This document shows, in pieces, positions 46,950 through 57,114 of a stretch of DNA of 64,000 nt. How positions within the stretch are numbered: position 1 is the first letter of the stretch; the number at the start of each line of letters is the position of its first letter. Both the position numbers and the translations under genes were made by a program. Origin of the DNA: Thamnidium elegans (taxonomy: Eukaryota; Mucoromycota; Mucoromycetes; Mucorales; Mucoraceae); assembly GCA_025201345.1 (NCBI GenBank), contig JAIXMG010000009.1, positions 1,054,001 to 1,118,000 on the forward strand. The letters run 5' to 3'. The notes under the pieces were generated by a model. It was not told the DNA's origin. It saw only the letters and a program-made list of their open reading frames with translations, and ran no database searches.

Positions 46950-49226
46950 ATGAAGAGAGTTATTAATTTCCAAGAACAAGATCCTTCTGCCGAAGAATGG
47001 GAGTTTAAAGATACAAAAACAGAAAACAAAAAGAGAAAGAATGACCATAGAGAAAAATTCAACGCAACAACAAAGCGTTTAGACCATGCCGAGTTTATTA
47101 AAAAGAAGGAAGAAATGGCAGCTTTTAGAAAGCAATTACCCATTTACTCTGGTAAGTTTTCCTCAAAAGTAAAATGCACACATGTACTTAACTTCTTATA
47201 TATATATAAAGGTCGTGAGGCAATTATTAACACTTTAGAAACAAGTGATACGGTTATTGTAATGGGTGAAACTGGTAGTGGAAAAACAACCCGTAAGTGC
47301 GTTTAAAAAGCAAAAAGAGGAAAGAACCATTTTTTTATTAATACTTTTTTGTGTGTGTATAGAAATTCCACAGTATTTAATCGAAGCTGGATTAGCGTCG
47401 AGTGAACTAGGCAGCGTCGCTGTTACACAACCTAGAAGAGTAGCAGCTGTCAATTTAGCAAAACGTGTAGCCGAAGAAACAATGACACGATTAGGATCCA
47501 AAGTAGGTTACACTGTTCGTTTTGATGACACATCTAGTCCACAAACCGTCATTAAATACTTGACAGACGGTATGTTATTACGAGAGATTTTATCAGACGA
47601 GTTATTACTTCGATACAAAGTGATTGTACTTGACGAAGCACATGAGCGTACATTAAGAACAGACATGTTATTCGGTATGATTAAAAAAATTCAAAAGATC
47701 CGATTAGAAAGACAAGGCCAAGACGGTATTTTACCTTTAAAGATTGTTATTATGAGTGCTACCTTAGATGCTGAAAAATTCAGTGAGTTCTTTAATAATG
47801 CTAAGATCTTGTATGTCTCTGGTCGTTTATATCCTGTTGATACCATGTTTACTGTCGAACCTCAAGCTGATTATTTAGACGCTGCTTTGGTTTCCATCTT
47901 TCAAATTCACGTTAATAATCCAAAGGGAGATATATTGGTCTTCTTACCTGGTCAAGATGCTATTGAAGGTTTGACTACTTTAGTAAACGAATATTCTAGT
48001 CAATTACGTCCTACACAACAAAAATTATTAGCCTGTCCTTTATTTGCTGCTTTACCTCCATCACAGCAACAAAAGGTATTTGATCCTGCCCCTGAAAACA
48101 CTAGAAAGGTTGTTTTATCTACCAATATTGCAGAAACAAGTATTACAATCCCAGGTATTAAGTATGTGATTGATTGTGGGTTAGCAAAGTTACGTGGATT
48201 TAATCCAAAGATTGGTGTTGAATCGCTTTTATTACACCCTATCTCCAAGAGTTCTGCTTGGCAAAGAACAGGTCGTGCCGGAAGAGAAGCTGCTGGTGTT
48301 TGTTATAGATTATATACTGAAGATGCATTTAGAGAATTAGAAGATGATACCGTGCCTGAAATCAGAAGATGTAATTTGGCTGCTGCTGTACTTTCTTTAA
48401 AGGCATCTGGTGTAGAAAACGTACTTGAATTTGATTATATGGATAGACCTTCTCGTGCATCTTTAGTACGTGCCTTGGAAGAATTATATGCTCTTGGTGC
48501 AATTGATGATCATGGCAACCTTTCTGAACTCGGTAAACAAATGGCTGAATTCCCCTTGGACCCTACTTATTCCAAGGTATTGATTCAATCAAAAGAATAC
48601 GGTTGTTCTTTGGAAGTCATTGCTATTATTTCATTATTATCTGTGGACTCAGTCTTTTTCACTCCCTCTGATAAACGTGAACAAGCTACAGAAGCCAGAA
48701 AGAAGTTCCTTCATCCTGACGGTGACCATTTAACTCTTTTGAACGTACTTAAATCATACTGGGAAGTTAAAGGTGATATTGAATGGTGTAAAGAGAATTT
48801 CATTAACAACAGAAACATCAAAATTGCCATGGTAACAAATTGATATTTTATTTGCCTACGTAAAAAGTTACTAACAAAAAAAAAAAATAGGAAGTACGTG
48901 ATCAATTAATCCGTTTCTGTGAACGTATCGATATGGACCCTAAAAGCTCTTGTGGCTCAGATACGGATAATGTACTCAAGTGTTTCTTGACTGGATTCTT
49001 TCAAAACACTGCATTGTTACAGCCAGATGGATCTTACAAGAGTGTTGCTGGCAGCCAAAACGTCAAGATCCATCCAGGCTCTGCCATGTTTGGTAAACGC
49101 GTTGAAGGTATCTTGTATAATGAACTGGTATTTACCACGAAGCATTACGTACGTGGTGTTTCGGCTATTCAATCTGCTTGGTTACCTTTGGCTGCACCAA
49201 AGTATTTTAATAATGTGCGATCATAA
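46950..49226 (+). CDS. DEAH-box RNA helicase, Dhr2/DHX33-like
   Basis: ATP-dependent RNA helicase. Exons 46950-47151, 47212-47292, 47363-48831 and 48891-49226 give 695 aa. Motif I GETGSGKTTQIPQ (split by an intron, residues 86-94), Ia TQPRRVAA, II DEAHERT, III SATLDA, V STNIAETSITI and VI QRTGRAGR are all present. The HA2 and OB-fold regions follow (SLKASGVENVLEFDYMDRPS; GSAMFGKRVEGILYNELVFT). The short N-terminus without S1 or G-patch modules and the total length fit yeast Dhr2 and human DHX33, nucleolar ribosome-assembly factors. Prp22/Prp43-type spliceosomal helicases are longer or have a different N-terminus, but paralogue assignment is by length and overall look. Confidence 0.85.
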
Positions 49227-49348
49227 ACAAGTCTAAATTTGGTAGTACTTTATTTTTATTTTTTTTGATAATAAATTTTTTTTTTTTTTTTTTTTTTTTT
49301 GCATATTTTTCTCTTTTTTCTCTTTTCTTTACAACTCAAAAAAAAACC

Positions 49349-49864
49349 ATGCAAAATAATCAAGTACCACCACAGTTTCAACAACAACAACGTATGTTTC
49401 ATCCTCAAGTAGCTTACCCTACCATGTCCAACATACGACCTTCAGAAAAGACACAAGGAGTATTTTCTACATACGCAGCTCGTTTAAAGAACTCCAAAGA
49501 TAACGCACTTTTACTTCCAGAATCATATATCACAAAAAAGACGCGTTTTACAGGAGAAGAATCAGAGGACGAATTTATGGAAGACGACGACGAAGAAGAA
49601 GAAGAAGAAGAAGACTCTGAAAAGGAACAGCAGGAAACCGTTGAAAAGGTGAAATCAAAGCCACTACCCGGTTCTGCTGTTGCTTTACCTCCGACTGTGG
49701 ACTACCCTAAAATTATTCGCAAAAAAAACCACTTGTTTTATTCCTTCACAGATTTACAACAGATATCAAATATTGATGAAGTTTTGGTACCCGTTCGGTT
49801 AGATATTGATATAGATTCTATTAAACTAAGAGATCGATTTTTATGGAATATGAATGGTAATATA

Positions 49865-49898
<34 letters not shown>

Positions 49899-50678
49899 AA
49901 AGATTTTTTTTTAATACATAATTCTATTCAAGAACAATTTTTGACACCAGAAAAATTTGGTGAAATGTTATGCGAAGATTTAGATTTATCTACACACAGG
50001 TTTGTTCAACCTATTGCTGATTCTATTCGTGCTCAAGTACTTGATTTTGAAAGTTTTACTCAGGTTCAATTACCTGCTACTTATACTCGCGTAGTAATAA
50101 ATGTAAACACTAAAAAAAAAAATCTATAAAAAAAACATTAACGATATTTCTGTAGCTTGATTTACAAATAGGTAAAGTAAATTACCGTGACCAGCTGGAA
50201 TGGGAATTACAAACAGAAAAGACCAATGCACCAGAAGTGTTTAGTAGACAGTTGGCTGCCGAGTTAGGTGTTGGAGGTGAATATATTGCTATTATATCTC
50301 ATGCAATTCGAGAGCAACTCTTTAAACATAAAAGGCAATTAGTAGAAGAGGTAAAATATATATATATATATTTCTATTGCATTTTTTCTGATTTTTATTG
50401 TTAGTTTTTGATTGATGGCGAAATTCGTACAAAGTTAGAAAGTGCGTTTCGACCTATTGATGACGCAAAGAAATGGGAACCTCATATGGATATGTTATCC
50501 AACGATGAACTGGAAAAGTTGTTGATCTCTCAAGAAAGAGATATTAGGCAAGTATTATTTTACTTATTTTGTTGGTTTTTTTTGGCATTAATAACCCTTT
50601 TTTTTTTTTTTTTGAACACATAGACGTATGCGAAGAGAAACTAGATTCAAAAGATCAACTCGTCGTAGTCAAGCCTAA
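49349..50678 (+). CDS. SNF5/SMARCB1-family chromatin remodeller subunit (Snf5/Sfh1)
   Basis: Core subunit of SWI/SNF or RSC. Exons 49349-49856, 49933-50102, 50156-50350, 50405-50547 and 50624-50678 give 356 aa. The first SNF5 repeat is VLVPVRLDIDIDSIKLRDRF, LWNMNEQFLTPEKFGEMLCE and DLDLSTHRFVQPIADSIRAQ. The second is LDLQIGKVNYRDQLEWEL through GGEYIAIISHAIREQL. The last intron uses a GC donor (AG|GCAAGT, 50548); this join gives ERDIRRMRRETRF, matching INI1 NTRRMRR, while the nearby GT would give a stop. The N-terminus TYAARLKNSKDNALLLPESY is like Sfh1. An acidic Glu run sits at about 75-95. Confidence 0.92.
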
Positions 50679-50917
50679 ATAAATAACAAACTACCCTTCT
50701 TTCTCACTGTATGTATGCTAGTATTACGTCCAAAAAAAAAAAGACTACCATTGCTAAAAACATCAAAAAAAAACTACCTATAAACATTTTATTTTGTCTA
50801 CTGTTTTTTCAAAAAAAAAAAACAACACAACAATAATAAAAGAGCTTTCCCCAGTATGAAAAAAAAAATTCTGACGTTTATTTTTGAATATATTGATCGT
50901 TTTCGGTATTGAGTAGT

Positions 50918-51180
50918 TTAATGGTGTTCGTCATGGTGATCGTCTCCGTGGTGATCCCAAGGATGTCTCCAGCCCTACAAAAAAGTATATACACGTTAGT
51001 TATGTATTATTATTTTTCTCCTCACTCTCTCTGCTATTTTACCAAAAGAACAGGGCCATCTTGCTTGGCACGATACATCATCCAAAACCACATGGTGGCA
51101 CCTAATGCCTTTCCAACAAAACGGTGAGTGAAACCAGCAAAGTGTGGGGTAAATCCTAATCCTCCTGCAGAACCAGCCAT
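50918..51180 (-). CDS. Complex I accessory subunit NDUFB2/AGGG-like
   Basis: A protein of 64 aa in two phase-0 exons (51043-51180, 50918-50974). One membrane helix (KALGATMWFWMMYRAKQDG) of the mitochondrial inner membrane is followed by the family signature GPVLLGWRHPWDHHGDD. The N-terminus MAGSAGGLGFTPHFAGFTHR also fits. A His/Asp-rich tail ends it. Its role is structural in the membrane arm of NADH:ubiquinone oxidoreductase. Short but with strong conserved features. It diverges from eL32, about 600 bases away. Confidence 0.85.
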
Positions 51181-51775
51181 TGTAATGATACTTTTTTCTA
51201 AGAGTGGGGAGAGGGTGTATTAAAAAAAAGACTTTTTTTTATTCGGAGTTGCTTAGGGTTAACTGTCTGTTTTGGACGAGGGCTACTAGAAAAAGACACG
51301 TCATCATATATAGACCTTTGTTACGGTCCGGACAGTATTGGTCTCCCGCTTTGCGATCGCAGAGTTGCTGTAAAATCGTATCCAAATTATATGCACAAGA
51401 TCTTCCTCTTCCAGCATCACTAAGAAGGTAATGAAATCATGTCGTATAATAGACATCAATCCATCCATTCAAAACGACACATGTTATCAGTCATTTTATC
51501 TACGATTCAACCTTCCATCAAATTATACAAGGATATCAACTTTTTTTTTTTTCATATATTGGCGAATTTTTTTCTTTTAAAAAAAAAGCATGTCAAAGTT
51601 GTTAATGAGAAACAACTTTATTTGGTGTAAATAAGAATAGACAAAAAGGAACTGTAGAGAATATGAAGATCTAATATTATGTCGAGTGGAATGGAAGATT
51701 GATGTCTTGTCTTTTTTTTAAAAAAAAAGCAACCGTGTTAACCTTTTTCTTTCCTTTACTTTATAGCTTTATAAA
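51181..51775. promoter_or_regulatory. Divergent region NDUFB2-like / eL32 with a GC-richer island
   Basis: Contains both promoters. Bases 51250-51440 are less AT-rich than the surroundings and are open in several frames on both strands (plus: RPLLRSGQYWSPALRSQS; minus: CAYNLDTILQQLCDRKAG). No start/splice model stood out. The pyrimidine-rich stretch ending CTTTATAG at about 51766 could be the end of a 5'-UTR intron of eL32. Confidence 0.4.
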
Positions 51776-52242
51776 ATGGTCACTCCTGCCGTAAAGCATA
51801 CTATCGTGAAGAAGCGTACTGCTACCTTCAAGCGTCATCAATCTAACCGTTTCATGCGTGTTGGTGTAAGTATTTGAGATTATGGATTTTGAAAGAAAAG
51901 AAACTAGAATATTAACTTTTTTTTAAAAAAAAATAGGAATCTTGGAGAAAGCCCAAGGGTATTGATTGTAACATGCGTAGACGTTTCAAGGGTCAAGCTC
52001 CTATGCCCAAGATCGGTTACGGTTCCGCCAAGAAGACCCGTAACATCTTGCCTAACGGTTTCCGTAAGTTCGTCGTTTCCAACGTCCGTGAGCTCAACCT
52101 TTTGTTGATGCACAACCGTTCTTATGCCGCTGAAATCGCCCATAACGTCTCCTCCAAGAAGCGTGTCTCTATCCTCGAACGTGCTGCTCAACTTAACGTT
52201 AAGGTCACCAACGCTGGTGCTCGTCTCAGATCTCAAGAGTAA
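51776..52242 (+). CDS. RPL32: Ribosomal protein eL32
   Basis: Large cytosolic ribosomal subunit protein. Exons 51776-51865 and 51937-52242 (phase 0) give 131 aa, the usual size. Sequence features are [59 protein letters not shown] and a conserved C-terminus ([20 protein letters not shown]). Codons in exon 2 favour C-ending forms (AAG, GTC, CTC, AAC), a sign of high expression not seen in neighbours. Confidence 0.97.
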
Positions 52243-52404
52243 ATTTTTATGTTTAATCTTTTTTGATTTACATAAAATTATATTAAAATATATTTACTTT
52301 ATTTGTATCCGGGGTAAATAGACCTTTTAATATCTCTTGTCTTTTTCTTTTTTTTATATAAATATAAGTGTGTATATTGGGAAAGGGAGGAACGCATTAT
52401 TGTT

Positions 52405-53190
52405 TTAAAGAGTACCACAATCTGTAATTGTAATGGTCTCTTGTGGTGTTTCTTTTACTTCGGTTACTTGATTGATTTGTTCTAATACTTGTAACCCTTC
52501 AACTACCTGTCCAAAAATAACATATTTGCCATTGATCTTATCAAACTGAGCATGTTTATCACCCAACGTTATAAAGAATTGCGAAGTATTGGAGTTCTTA
52601 CCAGAATTAGCCATGGCTACTAAACCTGTCTTGTTAAACTTTTTAGCAAGACCGGGTTTTTCATCATTAAACTTGCCATTATAAATACTATCTCCACCAG
52701 ATCCATCACCTTTTTTTTAAAAAAAAAGTTTAGTTAAACATATATATTAAATCCATATGATTATTTTACCTCTAGTTACATCACCACCTTGCACAACAAA
52801 ATCTTTAACAAGTCGAAACATACGAGTATCTTTAAAGAACAAGGGCTTCTTGGAACTCTTGCCTATTTTACCGCCTGTACAGAGCTGAATAAAGTTCTCG
52901 CAGGTCTTGGGACATTCTTTTTGGTTTAACTCGATTACAACTCTACCTCCCTTTAAAGGTGTAGGAGCGTCCACGATCCATTGTTCGCTAGTAGCTGTAG
53001 GATCATTGGAAAGAATGTCTCGTAAGGTTTCCTTGTTTTCGCAATCCAGTTCATCAAGATTATCTGTGGTGAAGCCATAAGTTGAGGACCATTGCTTTAC
53101 CCATGCTTTAGCACTGTTGTATCGGCTGGTGGCGTCGGTGAAAGCGGCAACGTCTCCGATTTTTATGTTGAGAAATACTTTATTTGACAT
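52405..53190 (-). CDS. Cyclophilin-type peptidyl-prolyl isomerase with N-terminal extension
   Basis: Exons 52770-53190 and 52405-52709 give 241 aa. The first about 75 residues (FLNIKIGDVAAFTDATSRYN) are not cyclophilin; the domain begins near GGRVVIELNQKECPKTCENF. Catalytic-site motifs FRLVKDFVVQGGDVTRGDG (with the key Arg of the F-x-R pattern) and ANSGKNSNTSQFFITL are intact. The usual W of the cyclosporin-binding W-L-D motif is replaced (AQFDKINGKYVIFG), so cyclosporin binding may be weak, as in several divergent cyclophilins. The acceptor AAAAAAAAG|GTGATGG restores the invariant GDGSGG. Location is probably cytosolic or nuclear. Confidence 0.88.
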
Positions 53191-53496
53191 TTTTTTATAA
53201 AGAGGCGTGTCTTGTTTTTATTTATTTTTATTTTATTTTTAAAAAAAAAAAAAAAAAAGCGGAAGGGTTTTAGTCGATGGTTATTGGACAGAAAGGGCTA
53301 CTCGTTATTAAACAGAATCAATACCAATAATCAGTTGAGACTGAGTATCTTGTCGTCAAACCTCTGACAATATTTATCTGTGTCCTTCATAATGAAACAA
53401 AAAAAAAGGGGGGGGGGGATTCGTTGATATAAAGGTATTTAAGGCTAATTACTTCTTTATCGTAAATCTTTCTCTCTTACATCTATATTCTAAACT
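53191..53496. other. Spacer between cyclophilin and the micro-ORF cluster
   Basis: Upstream region of both. Contains A18 and G10 tracts. No ORF of note. Confidence 0.4.
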
Positions 53497-53571
53497 ATGG
53501 GTTGCTGTTTTTCTTGTTGCGCGTCAAGTGGTCGTAGTACCAGATCTTACGATAGTTCGTCTACTTGGTAA
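53497..53571 (+). CDS. MGCCFS micropeptide, copy 1 (24 aa)
   Basis: Micro-ORF encoding MGCCFSCCASSGRSTRSYDS then SSTW and stop. Gly2 with Ser6 fits the N-myristoyltransferase consensus MGxxxS/T, and C3, C4, C7 and C8 are candidate palmitoylation sites. If translated, it would be a membrane-tethered peptide with a Ser/Arg tail. The ATG follows CTATATTCTAAACT. A donor-like GTAATG overlaps the stop, so a longer spliced form is possible. Too short for any family call. Confidence 0.45.
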   Translation: MGCCFSCCASSGRSTRSYDSSSTW

Positions 53572-53780
53572 TGCTACTATATAAAAGTCTTTTTTAAGTT
53601 TTTATACTTTCTATTTCTTTTTTTTCTTTTTTTTTTTTATGTAATAAAATCCTAACTTAAATGTTGTTAAACCCACTCTAACTTTTTCAACAATAAGAAG
53701 CACATATTTTTAATTTTATAAAGAGCGTACTATTATTTTTTCTTTTAAACCTAACTTTTTTTCTCTCCTTCTATCGCGTT

Positions 53781-54011
53781 ATGAATTGCTCTGCTTCTTC
53801 CTCTCTCGGCCGTGGTTTTAGACCAACTCAAGTCTCTTCTTGGGGTAAGTGGGTCCTGATTATAAACCGATTTAATAAAGGTGTTCCCCTAGTATAAAAT
53901 AATACAACCATTAGTTATAGCCATTACAAAAAATCAGTTAAATAAAAAGTCTATTTGTTCAAAGTAAAAAAAAAAGAAAAAATCAATTGTTGTCTGTTTT
54001 TAGGAACATGA
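53781..54011 (+). CDS. Ser-rich micropeptide related in position to the MGCC series (23 aa if spliced)
   Basis: ATG AAT TGC opens MNCSASSSLGRGFRPTQVSS, then WG. A good donor (GTAAGT at 53845) and acceptor (TTTTTAG at 54003) would end it as WGT. Gly2 is missing, so it should not be myristoylated. Its 3' flank (TTAAATAAAAAGTCTATTTG) resembles that of the copy at 55342. Tentative. Confidence 0.3.
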
Positions 54012-54118
54012 ACCGGTTACATAATGAGTTACTTTTTGTGAGTCGTATATAAATGTATGAACTTTATTCGATATTTCTTTATACAAATATATTTTTCAAT
54101 TTCGTAAAAAAAAAATCG

Positions 54119-54205
54119 ATGGGTTGTTGTTGCTCTCGTTCTAGCTCGGATAGTGCTTCTTGTCTAAGTGCTCTTGATCAATTCCCAATGCCACCTTCAC
54201 GTTAG
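54119..54205 (+). CDS. MGCCCS micropeptide, copy 2 (28 aa)
   Basis: Encodes MGCCCSRSSSDSASCLSALD then QFPMPPSR. The first six codons (ATG GGT TGT TGT TGC TCT) are the same, base for base, as in the copies at 55066 and 55342, while the tails diverge. MGxxxS plus three adjacent Cys is a textbook dual-acylation (SH4-like) signal. It follows an A-rich leader. Confidence 0.5.
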   Translation: MGCCCSRSSSDSASCLSALDQFPMPPSR

Positions 54206-55065
54206 AAGACTATATTTTATGTAGCTCCATAGTTTTCTTTTAAAAAAAAATGTATACTTCACAACATTTTTATAATAAATTTTTGGTTTCATTGATTTGC
54301 TTTATCCTAAAAAGAATAATTTGAATACATATACTATATTCTATACTTTTATATTCATACATCTGATTTTTTTAAAAAAAATTTTTACGTGGTATTGTTA
54401 CAACAAATTTTATTCATTTTCAAGTAATTATTTAATATGTATAGTACTTTATCCAATCATTCTTTTAAGCATTGTGAATACTGAAACCAATAAATTTCTT
54501 TGGTCCTTGAGAAACTGCACTCTGATTTTAAGATGGCGTAACGACATCTTCTAGTTCTTTAGGTAATATAATTCTACTCGGAAAGCTACAGTACTTAGAT
54601 CAAAGTTTCTTTAAGAGGTTGTAAATCGTGAACTTTTTAACAAAGGAGCGAAAGAGTATTGTTTACGTATTTTTTAGTCTTTTTTTATAAATCTAACAAA
54701 AAGCGTCATTTGATAACAACTTTGTACTAAAGAAACCTAATAATATGCTCAGAATTTTGTTGTCAGTATCAGTAAACCATACCCGACTCAGTACCATAAT
54801 AGACTCGTGAATAAAAAAAAAAAAAAAAGTCGCTAATTATTTTTAGAGCAAAAAAGTGTGTACCAGTATTCAGAAACAATGAGTTGTTCTATACTGAAGA
54901 CGCGCTCTAACTCTGGGTTCTCGGCGTAGCATATTGTTCAATACTTATGAATGAGTTTTGAATATGTTGCTATATACACAAGAAAACAAAACATATAAAA
55001 ACAAGCAAAATAATATACATTTTATCCTTCTTTTTTTTTTCTTTTTTAAAAATAAATAATCAATA
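54206..55065. other. Spacer within the micro-ORF cluster
   Basis: AT-rich. At 54879 a further tiny ORF (MSCSILKTRSNSGFSA) occupies the place where a unit would be expected and may be a diverged member. Nothing else recognised. Confidence 0.35.
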
Positions 55066-55128
55066 ATGGGTTGTTGTTGCTCTAGTGATAGTAGATCATG
55101 TGTCGACTCCGGTATAGACATATCCTAA
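55066..55128 (+). CDS. MGCCCS micropeptide, copy 3 (20 aa)
   Basis: Encodes MGCCCSSDSRSCVDSGIDIS and stop. It has the same start block as the 54119 and 55342 copies. The VDSGID end resembles FSDSGIG of the next copy, so similarity goes beyond the Cys run. It is preceded by a T-rich/A-rich leader (CTTTTTTAAAAATAAATAAT) like that of the next copy. Confidence 0.5.
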   Translation: MGCCCSSDSRSCVDSGIDIS

Positions 55129-55341
55129 AAAATCATCGTTAAATTGTAAGTATACTATTTGCTTTTATAGAATACAGAGTAATCATTAAACGTTTTTTAT
55201 TTACTATGTAGTGTTTGGGTCAAATAAATCTACACTTGCAACTTTTTTTTTATAAAAAAATAAAGGACCACAAATAAATAACTATAAAAGCTTACCTTTT
55301 TTTTTAAAAAATATATACTTATCTTTCTTTTTTAAAATAAA

Positions 55342-55413
55342 ATGGGTTGTTGTTGCTCTCGTAGTAGTCCTTTGTTCAGTGATTCCGGTATAGGTTTTCT
55401 CTCCAAGAAATAA
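55342..55413 (+). CDS. MGCCCS micropeptide, copy 4 (23 aa)
   Basis: Encodes MGCCCSRSSPLFSDSGIGFL then SKK. Basic and Ser residues follow the Cys block, as expected for a membrane-targeting SH4-like peptide. The 3' flank carries TTAAATAAAAGTTTATTTG, probably a polyadenylation region, shared with an earlier unit. Confidence 0.5.
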   Translation: MGCCCSRSSPLFSDSGIGFLSKK

Positions 55414-55531
55414 AAATATACAAAATACTTGTTTGTCATAAATATGTGCTGCTCAAAAGATTATTCAAAGCCGTAATTTTGTATCCATTAAATAAAAGTT
55501 TATTTGTCCTATTTAAAAAAGAAAACTAGTA

Positions 55532-55565
55532 ATGGGTTTTTGATGCTCTAGCGATATATATTATC
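55532..55565 (+). pseudogene. Degenerate MGCCCS unit
   Basis: ATGGGTTTTTGATGCTCTAG corresponds to ATGGGTTGTTGTTGCTCTAG of the intact copies, with the second Cys codon turned into a TGA context. It shows that the start block is an inherited repeat and that some units have died. Confidence 0.6.
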
Positions 55566-57114
55566 TTCTTTTTATAAAGGATGATGGAATTTATGCCATG
55601 TTATATGTATACACAATCATCTATTATAAAGCCGAGTTTTTTTTTTTTTTTTTTTTTTTTTTTGCTAAAGCTCAATTTCCCTGAATGTTGGATGTCATTC
55701 GTATATACCTGCATTGTAATTATTCCTGTGTGTATATATACCGAAATACAGAGAAAAAAAAACCCCTTAACGTCACAACTTTGGTTCCAAGTATCTGAGA
55801 AGATGACGAGAGCACGAATAGATCAAAAGTATTCAACAGTGTTGTCTTTAGTCATTCCTTATGAAAGAACGTGCGGTCTTGTTTGTTATAAAACTATAAT
55901 ATAGCGTGATATAACGGCGTGACTCAAGACATGATCAACTGAATAGGGTGACAACATGTTACCTCCCGAGATTTAGATATATAGTGCTTACTTCTGTTTT
56001 TTTCTACTTTCAAAAAAAACTATAAACTTTATTTCTTTTTAAACAATAAAATCATAATCGGATGGCTTGGTGTAACATAGAAATATCAATCTTAATATGT
56101 ACATACAACGGCCTTTATGTATTGATTGAACTTTCTTTCTTCTAAAAAAAAAGGCATAAATAACTTCCATAACCTTATTTGTAGTATACATGAAAAATGT
56201 ATAACCATGCATATTTCGGAAAAGTCGTACCCGTGATTTTATTTAAAGAGTAAATCTCTTTCTTTATTAGATATGAAGGGTCGGTGCAATAATGAAAGTT
56301 CCCCAGTAAAATCCTTTTTTCTTTTCATGTAGTATCTCTCCCTCTTTTTTTTTTCTGTCGAGATATTTAGTTCTTTTTAGCCACGCTTTTAGGAATGCTA
56401 TTTCTTTTTCTGCAAGAATTTCTCAAAAAATTTAGAAAATTATGATATCGTTACAGAGTGTCAGAAATAATTTTAATAATGAAATCATGTAGCTATGGTA
56501 ACTACGTTTCATAGATCATGTAGTTTTTTTTTTTTAAAAAAAAAAAAAGTAATGTCTGTGTACAAATTATTGTCCTTTTCGTTACTGCTACTACTTGATT
56601 AACCAGGTTAAAATATTTATTAATTTAGTGCACCATACGCGAATATATCGCATGTTTACCTTTTAAGGAGAGAGATATTCTTTTTCCAAAAGGAGGGGGG
56701 TAATATTTTTTTTTGCTTGGGAGCAGCCTTATTAAAAGAAAATTTCTTTAAAATGAATACATTGTAAATATCATGGTAAAAGGACACCTTATGGTTAACA
56801 AAACTCGTATATAATTACTTTTATTATTATAAGAAAAAAATAAAAAAAGTAATATTTTGTATTAGACCTTTTCGCATCTTTAAGCTGCTTGTGTCACTAT
56901 CGCCATTACATACTTAAATAACATTGTTGAAACATTTAAAGGAAGAGTGTTATATTTTTTATATATTAAATTAAAAAATATATATGAGGTAGTAGTTTTT
57001 TACTTCAAAAGATAAAAAATTAACAACTTTATATATATATGATACTAGGATAAACATAAAAGTATTTTATATAATGTAGCTGAAAATTTCAGTTAGAAGT
57101 AAGATAATGTAGTT
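55566..57114. other. Gene-poor AT-rich stretch
   Basis: No gene recognised. Contains a T24 tract (55637-55662), A/T palindromic runs (56526-56548, 56951-56985) and an A3G6 stretch at about 56690. Short ORFs have no features. Confidence 0.45.

Noticed and set aside
49265..49348. Extended N-terminus of the Snf5-like ORF beginning in a poly-Phe run
   Set aside because: The extra residues translate a T tract (T30); the ATG at 49349 after an A-rich leader gives the conserved protein.
55581..55904. 107-codon plus-strand ORF in the gene-poor region
   Set aside because: A large part is poly-Phe from a T24 tract; the rest has no recognisable feature or codon bias.
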